A DNA stretch of 62,320 nucleotides. Source: Rhodoferax ferrireducens (GTDB taxonomy: Bacteria; Pseudomonadota; Gammaproteobacteria; Burkholderiales; Burkholderiaceae_C). The translations under genes were made by a program, and so were the position numbers. This document shows positions 1 through 9,229 of this stretch, in pieces; the stretch's first letter is position 1, and every line of letters begins with the position of its first letter. Below the pieces are notes generated by a model. That model saw nothing but the letters and a program-made list of their open reading frames with translations. It was not told the DNA's origin and ran no database searches. The stretch spans positions 1 through 62,320 of the forward strand of contig MTEI01000006.1 of assembly GCA_002083775.1 (NCBI GenBank), written 5' to 3'.

Positions 1-1360
1 TCTGGCTGGTGGTTTCTTCGACACTGGCGGCTTGCTCGCTGGCCGCTTGGCTCAGGCTTTGCGCCGTGGCACTCACCTGGTTGGCCGCGCCGGTGAGGGC
101 ATCGGCGGCACCGCGTACCTCGTCGATAATGCCGGCGAGCTTCTCGAAACTCTGGTTGGCGTCCAGCTTGACGCGATCAAACGCACCTTCCATCTCACCG
201 GTGATGCGCTGCGTCAAATCACCACTGGCCAGGCCTTCGAGCATGCGTGCCATGTCGTCAAATACATTGGCGAGTTTTTCGCTGGCGCTGTTGGCGTCAC
301 GCTTAAGCTGGTCAAAGGTACCGGCGTATTCGCGCGTGACGCGCTGACCCAGGTCACCTACTGAGAGGGCGCTGAGGACATGCCCAATATCGGCAAACGC
401 CACCACCGTGGTTTCCAGCAACTCATTGAGACCAGAACTCAGTGCCGCGATGGGGCCGACTTTGCCAGACAGGTTGACCCGGTGGCTCAAGTCGCCTCGC
501 TTGGCGGCTGCAATCACGCTCAAAGATTCATCCACCGCATCACGCAGCATGGTTTGCGCGGTGACCTCAGCCGTCACATCGGTGGCGATCTTGACAATTT
601 TCATGACCCGGCCCATTTCGTCAACCACCGGGCTGTAAACCGCCTGCAGCCAGACCCTGACACCCCCTTTGCCGACGCGCTTGTAAGTGGCCTTTTGGGC
701 CTTGCCCGCCATCAGGTCCGCCCAGAATTGCTGGTAAGCCGGGCCTGCCGATTCGGCCGGCTCGACAAAGCTGCGGTGGTGCTTGCCCAGCGCTTCCGCT
801 CGGCTATAACCCATGAATTGCAGGAAATTGTCATTGGCCTGCAGCACATGCCCGCCCAGATCAAACTCGACCATGCCATAAGACGAGTCAATCGCACCAA
901 GCAGGGCGCGGGCGTTTTGCCGCTCGGTCTCCATGGCGGTGATGTCGTACCGTACGCCCAGGTATTTCATGGGTTTGCCGTTGTCGCCCAGGATCGGCGC
1001 AATGACCGCATCCACGTAATACGGCACACCATCTTTGGCGCGGTTTTTGATGACACCCCGGAACATCTCGCCGCGGCCAATGGTGGCCCACATCTGCTTG
1101 AAGGTTTCCTTGGGCATGTCGGGGTGGCGGGTGGTGCTGTGCGGGTGGCCCACCAGCTCGTTCTCGCTGTATTTGGAGACCTCAATGAACTTGTCGTTGA
1201 TGCTGATGATGTCGCCCTTTTTGTCCGACTCCGACACGATGGAGGTCATGTTCATGATGTCGGTGCGCACCTTGAGCTCGTCTTCGAGCAGGGCCAGGCG
1301 GCGGTTGATCTCGTCGCCATTGAACAGGCGTTCAAAGAAAGAGTAGCTTTTGCGGCTCAT
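1..1360 (-). CDS. Soluble PAS-PAS methyl-accepting chemotaxis protein (3' end cut by window)
   Basis: This gene runs off the left edge, so the C-terminal part of the signalling domain is missing. The first 453 residues can be read from an ATG at 1360. No membrane segment is visible. Two PAS domains occupy roughly residues 50-290; the first carries the Aer-like motif RHPDMP, which suggests redox or ligand sensing in the cytoplasm. Two HAMP-like linkers with the pattern GDL-Q/T-QR follow, then the start of an MCP helical domain rich in A, S and Q. It lies 52 bp downstream of cheV on the same strand and is probably the last visible gene of the chemotaxis operon. The family call is firm; the stimulus is unknown. 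Confidence 0.88.
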   Translation of the reverse strand, partial: MSRKSYSFFERLFNGDEINRRLALLEDELKVRTDIMNMTSIVSESDKKGDIISINDKFIEVSKYSENELVGHPHSTTRHPDMPKETFKQMWATIGRGEMFRGVIKNRAKDGVPYYVDAVIAPILGDNGKPMKYLGVRYDITAMETERQNARALLGAIDSSYGMVEFDLGGHVLQANDNFLQFMGYSRAEALGKHHRSFVEPAESAGPAYQQFWADLMAGKAQKATYKRVGKGGVRVWLQAVYSPVVDEMGRVMKIVKIATDVTAEVTAQTMLRDAVDESLSVIAAAKRGDLSHRVNLSGKVGPIAALSSGLNELLETTVVAFADIGHVLSALSVGDLGQRVTREYAGTFDQLKRDANSASEKLANVFDDMARMLEGLASGDLTQRITGEMEGAFDRVKLDANQSFEKLAGIIDEVRGAADALTGAANQVSATAQSLSQAASEQAASVEETTSQ

Positions 1361-1412
1361 ATGAATTCGTTGTTGTCTATCAAAAAAGAGATGGGGAAAC
1401 AGCTTATGCGCA

Positions 1413-2363
1413 TCAGGCCAGCACCCGGCGCAGGGTGGCTGCCAGTTCACGCGGTGAGAATTTGCCCACATACCCGTCTGCACCCACGCCTTTGACGTGG
1501 TTTTCGTTGGTGGTACCGGTCAGTGACGAATGGATCACCACCGGAATGCCTTTGAATCGGGCGTCTTGCTTGATCAACCGGGTCAGAGTGAAGCCGTCCA
1601 TCTCGGGCATTTCCAGGTCGGTCAGCACCACCGCAATCTTGTCACGCACGCGGGTGCCATCCAGCCGGGCCTGCTCGGCCACCGATAGCAGGTAATCCCA
1701 GGCTTCTTTGCCAGTTTTGGTCATGATGAAGTGCACCCCCATGGCTTTGAGGCCCAGTTCGATCACCGAGCGCGCCACATGAGAGTCGTCTGCCGCCAAA
1801 ATGGCACTCCCGGGTGGCAGCACCAGTTCGGGGCCGACCACCTCGCGGTTGATTTCTTCCTTGGTGACCGGGGTCACGTCGCGCAGCACCTGCTCCACGT
1901 CCAGCACCTGGGCCAGACGGGTGTCAGGGTTGCCGGGGTCCAGCCGGGCAATGCCGGTGACCAGCGCGCCCGCATGCGTGCCCTCGGAGGGCAGCACCTG
2001 GTCCCAGTCGAGCCGCACGATTTCGCGCACGTCTTCCACTGCAAAGGCCTGCACGGTGCGGGCAAACTCGGTGACCATCAGGATGGTGTGGCCTTTTTCG
2101 GGCTTGCAACCCACCACCGCCGGCAGGTCAATCACCGGAATGATCTGGCCGCGGATGTTGGCCACACCCATCAAATGCTCATGGGCGTTGGCCAGGGCGG
2201 TGATCTTGGGCATGACCAACACCTCGCGCACCTTGAACACGTTGATGCCAAACAGCTCGCGCTCGCCGTTGCTGGGCGCGGCACCCAGACGAAACAGCAG
2301 CAGCTCAAACTTATTGGTGCCGGCCAGCCGGGTGCGCTCTTCGATGTCTTTGTCGTGGCTCAT
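1413..2363 (-). CDS. cheV: CheV-type chemotaxis coupling protein (CheW-receiver fusion)
   Basis: A 316-residue protein with an N-terminal CheW-like domain (about 15-165; motifs INVFKVREVL and GVANIRGQIIPVIDLP) and a C-terminal receiver domain. The predicted phosphoacceptor is Asp249 in TDLEMPEMDG. The acidic pair is AADDS and the late lysine lies in YVGKFS. CheV proteins couple receptors to CheA and use receiver phosphorylation for adaptation. It sits between two MCP genes, 20 bp after the upstream MCP stop, so it belongs to the operon. A second CheV of the same length is encoded at 27130-28080. Confidence 0.93.
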   Translation of the reverse strand: MSHDKDIEERTRLAGTNKFELLLFRLGAAPSNGERELFGINVFKVREVLVMPKITALANAHEHLMGVANIRGQIIPVIDLPAVVGCKPEKGHTILMVTEFARTVQAFAVEDVREIVRLDWDQVLPSEGTHAGALVTGIARLDPGNPDTRLAQVLDVEQVLRDVTPVTKEEINREVVGPELVLPPGSAILAADDSHVARSVIELGLKAMGVHFIMTKTGKEAWDYLLSVAEQARLDGTRVRDKIAVVLTDLEMPEMDGFTLTRLIKQDARFKGIPVVIHSSLTGTTNENHVKGVGADGYVGKFSPRELAATLRRVLA

Positions 2364-2383
2364 GGGGGGCTCGCAGGGTCGGG

Positions 2384-4408
2384 TCAGAAAAAGGTGAAGT
2401 TGCCGTCAGCGCTTGAGGCCTTGGGGGCACTGGCGGCACCAGAGCTGGCATTGGGCAGACGCGCCGGCGCAGCAGCGCGTGCGGTTTTGCGTGCAGCGGT
2501 TGCCGTGGCGGCAAAGCGGTCGGGCACCGGCGCGGCGTTGTCGCCAATATTGAAGAAGGCAATGCTTTGCTGCAGTTGTTCGGCCTGGCCTGACAGCTCT
2601 TCGCTGGTGGCAGCCAGCTCTTCACTGGCCGAGGCGTTGTGCTGGGTCGACTTGCTGAGCTGACCCATGACGCGGCCCACGCGGGCCACGGTCTGGCTTT
2701 GCTCGGCCGAGGCGGCGGCAATCTCTTGCACCAGGGCCGAGGTCTTTTGCACGCTGGGCACGATGGCGTCCAGCAGGGTGCCAGCGCGGTCGGCCATGCT
2801 GACGCTGTTGGCCGCCAGTTCGCTGATTTCCTTGGCCGCCACCTGACTGCGCTCGGCGAGCTTGCGCACCTCAGCGGCCACCACCGCAAAGCCTTTGCCG
2901 TGCTCGCCCGCGCGGGCGGCTTCAATGGCGGCGTTCAGGGCCAGCAAGTTGGTCTGGTAGGCAATGTCGTCGACGATGCCAATCTTGGCGGCAATCTGTT
3001 TCATCGCCCCCACCGTGTGGCTGACGGCCTGGCCACCGTCCACGGCCTCTTTGGTGGTTTTGGCAGCCATGCTGTCGGTGACGCGGGCGTTATCGCTGTT
3101 TTGGCTGATGGAGCTTGACATCACCTCGATGGAGGCCGAGGTCTGCTCGACATTCACCGCTTGCTCGCTGGCGGCCTGGCTCAGCGACTGGGCGGTAGTG
3201 CTGACCTGGTTGGCAGCACCAGTCAGCGCCTCGGCAGCGGCGCGCACCTCGCCAATGACCTGTTTCAGGTTGTCGCTGGAGGTGTTGACACTGTCCATGA
3301 CGCGGCCAAACACCCCGCCATAGCTGTGGGTGATGCGCTGGGTGAGGTCACCCTCGGCCAGTGCAGCCAGCACCCGGGCCACATCGGTGAGGCCTTGTTC
3401 GCTGGTCTGCAGCAGCTCATTCATGCCGTGGCTCAGGTCGGCAAAAAAATCCTCCTTGCCTTCGGTACTGATGCGCTGGCTGAAATCACCCACACCGGCG
3501 GCGGCGATCACATTGGCCAGCTCAATTTCTGACTGGATGTCTTCAGTACGGTCTCGCCAGTGGGTGACCCGGCCAAACACCTGACCCTGGGCGTCCAGAA
3601 TCGGCTTGGCCATGAGCCGCAGGCTGCGTTTGGCAACAGAAACATCAACCGCGCCGCCCGACGCCAGCGCCTGGTCAAAGTCCACCACCACGCCCAACTC
3701 TTTCAGCCAGTCGCCCAGCTTGTGGCCGTAGCAACGGTCGGCATCAAACATGCGACCGCCCAGTTGAGCGAACAAAGACTTGGCGGCAGGCGTGGCGTAG
3801 ACAAAGGCATCGTTTTCGTCTGACACGGTGACGCACTCCGGCAGGCTGTCCAACGCAAACTTGACACGCAAGCTTTCGTTGGCGATGCGCTGCTCGCGAA
3901 GCTGCGCAGCCTGCTTGTCGCGCGCCGTGCGCTGTTCAGTGGCGGCGTTGTCAGCCAGGGTTCGCAGCGAGGCATTGGTACACTCCAACGCCGCATGAAA
4001 GCTGCCGCGCAGGCCATCGGCTTGCGCCGGGCGGAAATACTGGGCGCGGCTGGCGTACTGCAGCGCCGTGGCCTGCTCGCGAAAACAAGTCTCCAACTGG
4101 TCCAGCATGTCGTTGAAATCCCAGCAGACATCGTGCAGGAGGCCTTTCTCCGGGATGTCGGTCACCCGTTGGCTCAAACGGCCCTGAGATACCTCTTGCG
4201 CCAGTGCGCGAATGCCCGCCTGCACCCGCGCCTGCCGTGCGTCGCGGCGCGTCCAGAGCAGCGCCAGCAACAGCGCAGGCAGCGCCCACAGCCATGGCAC
4301 CCAGGACCAGTTATCGGCCATACTTTGGGCAACCGCACCCGCCACCAGCACGGCCATCAGGGCCCAGGCGTAGCCAGAGACGTCAGAGGGAGAGGATGAG
4401 TTGCTCAT
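2384..4408 (-). CDS. Membrane methyl-accepting chemotaxis protein with PAS and HAMP domains
   Basis: A 674-residue receptor. Two hydrophobic segments at about residues 12-30 and 36-50 have almost nothing between them, so there is no periplasmic sensor. A HAMP-like stretch (about 55-110), a PAS-like domain (about 185-290), two further HAMP-like units and the MCP signalling domain follow. The hairpin tip reads [20 protein letters not shown]. The C-terminus ends in NFTFF, which fits the pattern of the CheR/CheB-docking pentapeptide (aromatic residues at positions 2 and 5, as in NWETF). The start at 4408 has AGGGAG upstream and overlaps the preceding PAS gene by 26 bp. Sensing is probably cytoplasmic. 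Confidence 0.92.
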   Translation of the reverse strand: MSNSSSPSDVSGYAWALMAVLVAGAVAQSMADNWSWVPWLWALPALLLALLWTRRDARQARVQAGIRALAQEVSQGRLSQRVTDIPEKGLLHDVCWDFNDMLDQLETCFREQATALQYASRAQYFRPAQADGLRGSFHAALECTNASLRTLADNAATEQRTARDKQAAQLREQRIANESLRVKFALDSLPECVTVSDENDAFVYATPAAKSLFAQLGGRMFDADRCYGHKLGDWLKELGVVVDFDQALASGGAVDVSVAKRSLRLMAKPILDAQGQVFGRVTHWRDRTEDIQSEIELANVIAAAGVGDFSQRISTEGKEDFFADLSHGMNELLQTSEQGLTDVARVLAALAEGDLTQRITHSYGGVFGRVMDSVNTSSDNLKQVIGEVRAAAEALTGAANQVSTTAQSLSQAASEQAVNVEQTSASIEVMSSSISQNSDNARVTDSMAAKTTKEAVDGGQAVSHTVGAMKQIAAKIGIVDDIAYQTNLLALNAAIEAARAGEHGKGFAVVAAEVRKLAERSQVAAKEISELAANSVSMADRAGTLLDAIVPSVQKTSALVQEIAAASAEQSQTVARVGRVMGQLSKSTQHNASASEELAATSEELSGQAEQLQQSIAFFNIGDNAAPVPDRFAATATAARKTARAAAPARLPNASSGAASAPKASSADGNFTFF

Positions 4409-4901
4409 AGCTGACTCCCTTTTGTTTCAACACATCGCCCAGCATGGCCAGCGACGCAGCGCAGGCATCTTTGGCACCGGCGCGGGTCTCGGCCTCCAGC
4501 ATGGCTTGGTACAAACCGGTGATCACGGCAATGGCTTCTGGCGAGGCCTTGCGGCGCACCGAAAAATACCCGACCACATTGCCCTGCGCATCCAGATCTG
4601 GGGTGACATTGGCCATGACCCAATAGAAGTCGCCGTTTTTGCACATGTTTTTGACATAGGCAAAGCACTCTCTTTTGTCGGCAATGGTGTCCCACAGCAG
4701 CTTGAAAACGCCGCGTGGCATGTCGGGGTGGCGCACGATGTTGTGCTGCGCGCCCAGCAATTCCTGCGCGGTATAGCCTGAAAATTCAATGAAGATACGG
4801 TTGCAGTAGGTGATGCGACCCTTGAGGTCGGTTTTGGAGACGATGAAATCGTCTTCCCGCATGACACGCTCGCGGGCGCTGGGTTCAACCTTGTATTTCA
4901 T
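4383..4901 (-). CDS. Stand-alone PAS domain protein (Aer-like)
   Basis: The start at 4901 is chosen because GATGAGG lies just upstream and the longer open frame beyond it only mirrors cheW. The 172-residue product has one PAS domain (about 15-120) with the Aer-type motif [14 protein letters not shown] and the YWVMANVTP segment, followed by a helical tail. No transmitter, receiver or membrane segment is present. Aer-family PAS domains bind flavin or other cofactors, so an energy- or redox-taxis role is plausible but unproven. It lies between cheW and an MCP gene and may act as a soluble sensor partner of that receptor. Confidence 0.82.
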   Translation of the reverse strand: MKYKVEPSARERVMREDDFIVSKTDLKGRITYCNRIFIEFSGYTAQELLGAQHNIVRHPDMPRGVFKLLWDTIADKRECFAYVKNMCKNGDFYWVMANVTPDLDAQGNVVGYFSVRRKASPEAIAVITGLYQAMLEAETRAGAKDACAASLAMLGDVLKQKGVSYEQLILSL

Positions 4902-4947
4902 GCTGGCCTCATCAAAAGTAGGAGCAAAACGCGCTACCAAAGCGGCT

Positions 4948-5490
4948 TCAGACCCGGTGGCCTTGGGCAGCCAGAGCGGCCATGTCGTCAATGTTGAGGG
5001 CTTTTTCCGGTTCCAGGATGACAATGAAGCTGGCACCCACCTTGCCCAGCCCATGGATGTATTCGCGGGCAATGCTGGTCCCAAACTGCGGCGGCGGCTC
5101 GATCTGCGAGGGCGCAATGTCCACCACCTCGCTGACCGCATCGACCAGCAGACCCAGCTCGACCCGGTCACCCTCGGGGCCGACGTCAAAAATGATCACA
5201 CAGGTTTTTTTGCCCGGCTGAGCCACGGGGCGACCAAAGCGCGATTGCAGGTCAATCACCGGGACCACTGCGCCACGCAGGTTGATGACACCACGCACAA
5301 ATTCAGGCATCAGCGGCACCACCGTCATGGCGCCGTGCTGGATGATTTCACGCACGCTGCGAATGTCCATGGCAAAGACCTCGTCACCCAGAAGGAAGGT
5401 GAGGTATTGCAGGGCGTCTTCTTTGGCACTGGCACGCCCATAGGACGCACTGGCCGGGCTGGCAGGAGCTACCGCTTGGTGATGGGTCAT
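4948..5490 (-). CDS. cheW: Chemotaxis coupling protein CheW
   Basis: A 180-residue CheW domain with motifs MDIRSVREII and GVINLRGAVVPVIDL, linking MCP signalling tips to CheA in receptor arrays. The first 25 residues are an Ala/Ser/Pro-rich extension. It starts 35 bp after the cheA stop and is clearly in the same operon. Confidence 0.95.
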   Translation of the reverse strand: MTHHQAVAPASPASASYGRASAKEDALQYLTFLLGDEVFAMDIRSVREIIQHGAMTVVPLMPEFVRGVINLRGAVVPVIDLQSRFGRPVAQPGKKTCVIIFDVGPEGDRVELGLLVDAVSEVVDIAPSQIEPPPQFGTSIAREYIHGLGKVGASFIVILEPEKALNIDDMAALAAQGHRV

Positions 5491-5525
5491 GATGGCAAAT
5501 CCGTGAAGGGTTCCGAAAAGTTCAG

Positions 5526-7733
5526 CTAGGCTTGGCGCATGGCCGTTGCATGGGGATCGGCGGTGACCAGTTCGCCCAGCGACACCACATCCAGAATCAA
5601 CGCCACCTCACCGCTGCCCAGAATGCTGGAGCCCGAGATGCCGCGCAGCGTCTTGAACAGACGCCCGAGCGGTTTGATCACGGTCTGCTGCTGGCCCAGC
5701 AGCACCTCCACCTCGATACCGTATTTGCCGCGCGGTGAGTTGACCACCACCACGCTAGTGCGATCGGGCAGGCTCGATTCGACGCTGTAGAGTGTGCGCA
5801 GACGCACCACCGGCAGCACGTTGCCACGCAACTCCACGCAGTGGCGGCCATTGACATCCACCCGCACGTTCTGGCCGCCAGCCTCGATCACTTCCACCAC
5901 CGAGCCCAGCGGCAACACAAACTTGGCCCTGCCCACCGCGACCAGAAAGCCGTCGATGATGGCCAAGGTCAGGGGCAGGCGAATATCCACCTGCAAGCCC
6001 TTGCCCGGGCGGCTGTTGAGCTTGAGCGAGCCGCGCAGCGCCTCAATGTTGCGCCGTACCACGTCCATGCCGACACCCCGCCCCGACAGGTTGGTGACCT
6101 GTTCGGCGGTGCTGAAACCTGGCTCGAAGATCATCATGTTGATCACGTCATCAGAGGGCACCACGCCGGGCTCGATCAGGCCGCGGTTCCAGGCGCGCTG
6201 CAACACACGCTCGCGGTTGATGCCGCGGCCGTCGTCTTCGATACGGATCAGGATCGCGCCGGTTTCATGCTTGGCACTGAGCACCAGCTTGCCTGCCGGG
6301 GTTTTACCAGCGGCCACGCGCTCTTGCGGCGGCTCCAGGCCGTGGTCCAGCGAGTTGCGTACCAGGTGCATGAGCGGGTCGGCGATTTTCTCGACCATGG
6401 ATTTGTCGAGCTCGGCTTCACCACCCACAATTTCGAAGTTGACCTCTTTGCCCAGGCTGCTGGCAGTGTCGCGCACCACGCGGCGGAAACGGCTGAAGGT
6501 CTCGCCCACCGGCACCATGCGCAGGCCCAGCGTGCCGTTGCGGATTTCCTCGATCAGGCTGTTCATGTGCAGATTGGCCTCGATGAGGGCCACGTTGCGC
6601 GTTTCGCGCGCCAGCAAATTGGCGCCAGCCCCGGCAATCACCAGCTCACCGAGCAGGTTGATGACTTCGTCAAGCCGGTCAGCCTGCACCCGGATGTAGC
6701 GATTTTCTTCACCGCCACTGGACTCGCGGGTTTTCTGCTGCTTGGTCAGGGCGGCTTCCACCACCTCGGGAGCAACACCGGCCTTGGCCTCCAACAAATT
6801 ACCTATTTTGGCCTTTGGCCCTTGTGCAGCATGGGCAGACAGCTCTTGATTCAAGAGCACTTCCGTCAGCTGAGTCTGGCTCACCGCACCCACCGACACC
6901 AGCATGTCACCCAGGCGCGGTGTGGCGGGCATGTCTTCAATGGCGCGCACCAGCTTTTGCTGTGGGCTCTCAGGCGATTTGATGTCAAGCTCGCAGTCAT
7001 CCGCGACAAAGCTGAAGGCGCCTTCCACATCCTCGCGCGAGGCGGTGGACTCCAGCGCCATGACAAAGCTGAGGTAGCAGGTTTCCGGGTTGAGATTGAC
7101 CAGCGTTGGCACGGCATCAATGCTGCACTGCACGGATTGGACGGCACCCAGGCCCTTGAGGTATTTGGCAATGGACAGCGGGTCCATGCCGTTGCGGAAG
7201 GTCTCGGCACCAAAACGCGCCGAGATTTGCCAGACAGTGGCACCCAGGCTGGCGCCATCCGACAAACCAGGCTGCGCGGCGGCGGGCGCTTGCCCTGCCG
7301 CAGGCGCAGCAGCCACACCCTCGGTGTAGGCTTGTAACTGGATGACCAAGTCGGCGCGCAAGTCTTTCTGGTCAGACGTGTCGGCGGCATCGTCGCTGGC
7401 GGTGTCCACCAAAAACTGGATCTGGTCGTTGCACTGCAGCAGCAGGGTGCTCAGCTCGGGTGTCAGGGCCAGTTCGCCGTCACGCAATTTGTCCAGCAGG
7501 GTTTCAACGTGGTGGGTGAATTCCACCACCTTGTTCAGCCCGAAAATGCCCGCAGAGCCCTTGACCGTGTGCGCGCAGCGAAACAGGGTGTCGAGCAGTT
7601 CGCGGTTGTCAGGTTGTTCTTCAAGCTCCAACAACAGCGCTTCAATAGCCTCGGTCTGCTCGCCTGCCTCGCTGATGAAGGCGGGCATGGCGGCGGCAAT
7701 GAAGTCCTGGTCGGCATCGGATGCTTGGCTCAT
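5526..7733 (-). CDS. cheA: Chemotaxis histidine kinase CheA
   Basis: The start at 7733 is preferred over an in-frame ATG at 7754 because AAGGAGG sits 5 bases upstream of it and the 5' extension would overlap the STAS gene. The 735-residue protein has an N-terminal HPt domain with phosphoaccepting His55 (FRCAHTVKGSAG), a region at about 150-345 that is not a standard P2, a dimerisation helix pair, an HATPase domain (HLVRNSLDHG; GRGVGMDVVRR) and a C-terminal CheW-like domain. The middle region contains two modules: WQISARFG...GMDPLSIAKYL and a repeat resembling GspE/MshE N-terminal domains (RLGDMLVSVGAVSQTQLTEV). It phosphorylates CheY-type regulators under receptor control. Confidence 0.95.
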   Translation of the reverse strand: MSQASDADQDFIAAAMPAFISEAGEQTEAIEALLLELEEQPDNRELLDTLFRCAHTVKGSAGIFGLNKVVEFTHHVETLLDKLRDGELALTPELSTLLLQCNDQIQFLVDTASDDAADTSDQKDLRADLVIQLQAYTEGVAAAPAAGQAPAAAQPGLSDGASLGATVWQISARFGAETFRNGMDPLSIAKYLKGLGAVQSVQCSIDAVPTLVNLNPETCYLSFVMALESTASREDVEGAFSFVADDCELDIKSPESPQQKLVRAIEDMPATPRLGDMLVSVGAVSQTQLTEVLLNQELSAHAAQGPKAKIGNLLEAKAGVAPEVVEAALTKQQKTRESSGGEENRYIRVQADRLDEVINLLGELVIAGAGANLLARETRNVALIEANLHMNSLIEEIRNGTLGLRMVPVGETFSRFRRVVRDTASSLGKEVNFEIVGGEAELDKSMVEKIADPLMHLVRNSLDHGLEPPQERVAAGKTPAGKLVLSAKHETGAILIRIEDDGRGINRERVLQRAWNRGLIEPGVVPSDDVINMMIFEPGFSTAEQVTNLSGRGVGMDVVRRNIEALRGSLKLNSRPGKGLQVDIRLPLTLAIIDGFLVAVGRAKFVLPLGSVVEVIEAGGQNVRVDVNGRHCVELRGNVLPVVRLRTLYSVESSLPDRTSVVVVNSPRGKYGIEVEVLLGQQQTVIKPLGRLFKTLRGISGSSILGSGEVALILDVVSLGELVTADPHATAMRQA
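6805..6857 (+). repeat. Possible degenerate copy of the AT-rich palindromic element inside cheA
   Basis: The stretch TTTTGGCCTTTGGCCCTTG followed by GGGCAGACAGCTC resembles the element seen intergenically elsewhere (GGCCTCTAGCCC...GGGCT..TAGCTAT), but the palindrome is eroded. It encodes part of the non-P2 linker of CheA, around residues 292-309. The protein there keeps the length I expect without an insertion, so chance similarity is possible. Confidence 0.25.
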
Positions 7734-7746
7734 GGCGGCCTCCTTG

Positions 7747-8034
7747 TCAGGCAATAGCGGTTTGTTGGGCGAGCCAGGCGCTCAGGCCCAGCGTCTTGCA
7801 GGCCTCGATCAAGGCATTGCTGGGGTTGAGCAGCTGCCAGGACTGGTCGATATGCGCCAGCGAGGCCAGCAATTGCAGGCCGGAGCCATCCACCTCGCGC
7901 ACCTGGGCCGCAGAGATTTCCAGGAGTTTGTCAGACTGGGTGCCTTGCTCGGTGATCCAGGCCAGCAGGGCATCACGGGTTTCAACAGCGCTGTAGATCG
8001 TCATCTCTTCGGGGAGCTCAAAGGGTGTAGTCAT
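7747..8034 (-). CDS. STAS domain protein in the chemotaxis operon
   Basis: A 95-residue single STAS domain from the ATG at 8034; a longer start at 8073 is possible but its first 13 residues look unlike the family. The conserved segment VREVDGSGLQLLASL holds the serine that anti-sigma-antagonist-type STAS proteins phosphorylate. Its stop lies 11 bp before the cheA start, so the two are translationally close. STAS proteins in chemotaxis clusters have been linked to CheA or kinase modulation; that role is inferred here from position only. Confidence 0.85.
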   Translation of the reverse strand: MTTPFELPEEMTIYSAVETRDALLAWITEQGTQSDKLLEISAAQVREVDGSGLQLLASLAHIDQSWQLLNPSNALIEACKTLGLSAWLAQQTAIA

Positions 8035-8093
8035 ACGGTTATCCAGGTTGCTGCGGCAGAAATCACATTGCAAAAGGAACGCGGCCTACACCC

Positions 8094-8163
8094 GTCATGG
8101 CAGGTTTGACCCACCATCCAGGCCCGCACGCTGCATGGATGCGGGATCACGTCCGGCATGACA
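8094..8163 (+). repeat. Dispersed GTCAT...ATGAC palindromic repeat, copy 1
   Basis: Terminal inverted repeats GTCATG/CATGAC flank inner inverted segments, and the copy includes GCATGGAT. It matches the architecture of the copies at 46837, 56608 and 59244 but is the most diverged. It fills most of the 161-bp gap between cheY and the STAS gene, so it lies within an operon. Confidence 0.7.
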
Positions 8164-8195
8164 ACCGATGCGCACATCTGTTGCCACCTGACCGC

Positions 8196-8564
8196 TCAAG
8201 GCAGGCAGAGCTTGGAGACGGCGTTGAGCAGCGACGCGGGCGAAAAGGGCTTGACCATCCAGGCTTTGGCACCAGCCGCCTTACCTTCTTCCTTTTTGGC
8301 CTCTTGACTCTCGGTGGTCAGCATCAGGACCGGCAGGAAACGGTAGTTGGGCAAGGCCTTGGCAGCCCGGACAAACTCGATGCCGTTCATGCGCGGCATG
8401 TTCACGTCGCACACCGCCATGTTGATCTTGCGGCCATCCAGCAGGGCCAGGGCGGCCTGACCGTCACCTGCTTGCAGCACCTCATAACCGGCACCCTGGA
8501 GGGCCATCGCCACCACCTGACGCAAGCTGGCAGAGTCGTCGATCACCAAAATTGTTTGAGCCAT
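8196..8564 (-). CDS. cheY: CheY-type single-domain response regulator
   Basis: The start at 8564 is chosen because AAGGTGA lies 6 bases upstream; the in-frame ATG two codons earlier would touch this ribosome binding site. The 122-residue protein is only a receiver domain: acidic pocket Asp9-Asp10, phosphoacceptor Asp53 in VCDVNMPRMNG, the switch threonine in MLTTES and the lysine in VKPFSP. It is the likely target of CheA and of the neighbouring CheZ-like protein. Confidence 0.94.
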   Translation of the reverse strand: MAQTILVIDDSASLRQVVAMALQGAGYEVLQAGDGQAALALLDGRKINMAVCDVNMPRMNGIEFVRAAKALPNYRFLPVLMLTTESQEAKKEEGKAAGAKAWMVKPFSPASLLNAVSKLCLP

Positions 8565-8578
8565 CTTCATTCACCTTG

Positions 8579-9229
8579 TCAAAAAAAAGTCGTTTCCTCG
8601 TCAGCGGCAGCGCCAGAGGTACCGCCCGCCCTGGCGTGCTGCTGATGTTGTTCACGCATCACATAGGTGGATTCCAGGCGGGCCAACCACTCGGGCGTGC
8701 TGACCGCAGTGGCAGGCTCTGCCAGGGCCAGCTGCAGGCGCTCCATGTCTTCGTGCAGGACCGTCATCATCTGGCTGATGCGGTCCTGGTACTGGAAGCC
8801 CGTGTACATGCGACTCACCTGCTGGCTGACCATCTGGGTCTCATGTTCGAACGGCTTGGCGATTTGCTCCAGCGCGTCAACGCAGGCATGGATCATGCGA
8901 ATGACCTGCGCAATAGCCTGTGTGGCCTGTGGCGTGCACCCCGCCATCACCGGTTGCAAAACGGCATCACAGGCATTGGCCAGCTGGGTGATACCGCCGT
9001 CGCCCTGGGCCAGCGCCTCGGTGATCTGGCGTGACTGGCGCGATGCCATGTCCAGATGCGGGCCGATTTCGGCAAATGCCGACATCATTTCGGCCACCGC
9101 CCCTTCGGACTGGTTGCGCGAACTGGCCAGCTGACGCGCCCACACCGGCAGCACCTGGGCCGCGAGTGCCACCAGGTCCTGGGCTTGCTGCGCCTGGATC
9201 GGTACCGCGTTGGTCATATATTGAGCCAT
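8579..9229 (-). CDS. CheZ-like candidate CheY-phosphate phosphatase
   Basis: A 216-residue, mostly helical protein without membrane segments. Around residues 145-165 it reads [11 protein letters not shown], which can be aligned with the catalytic helix of CheZ (QDLTGQ in Escherichia coli): Asp149 and Gln153 keep the D-x3-Q spacing of the CheZ catalytic pair. The region [14 protein letters not shown] and an acidic tail ending ETTFF follow, comparable to the flexible CheY-binding tail of CheZ. The gene overlaps the end of the upstream MCP gene by 16 bp and precedes cheY, the expected place for such a function. The phosphatase assignment is an inference from the short motif and context. An MCP-derived adaptor is the alternative. 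Confidence 0.6.
   Translation of the reverse strand: MAQYMTNAVPIQAQQAQDLVALAAQVLPVWARQLASSRNQSEGAVAEMMSAFAEIGPHLDMASRQSRQITEALAQGDGGITQLANACDAVLQPVMAGCTPQATQAIAQVIRMIHACVDALEQIAKPFEHETQMVSQQVSRMYTGFQYQDRISQMMTVLHEDMERLQLALAEPATAVSTPEWLARLESTYVMREQHQQHARAGGTSGAAADEETTFF

Noticed and set aside
4902..5189. A longer N-terminus for the PAS protein
   Set aside because: The extension is the cheW sequence in another frame, and a good ribosome binding site precedes the ATG at 4901.
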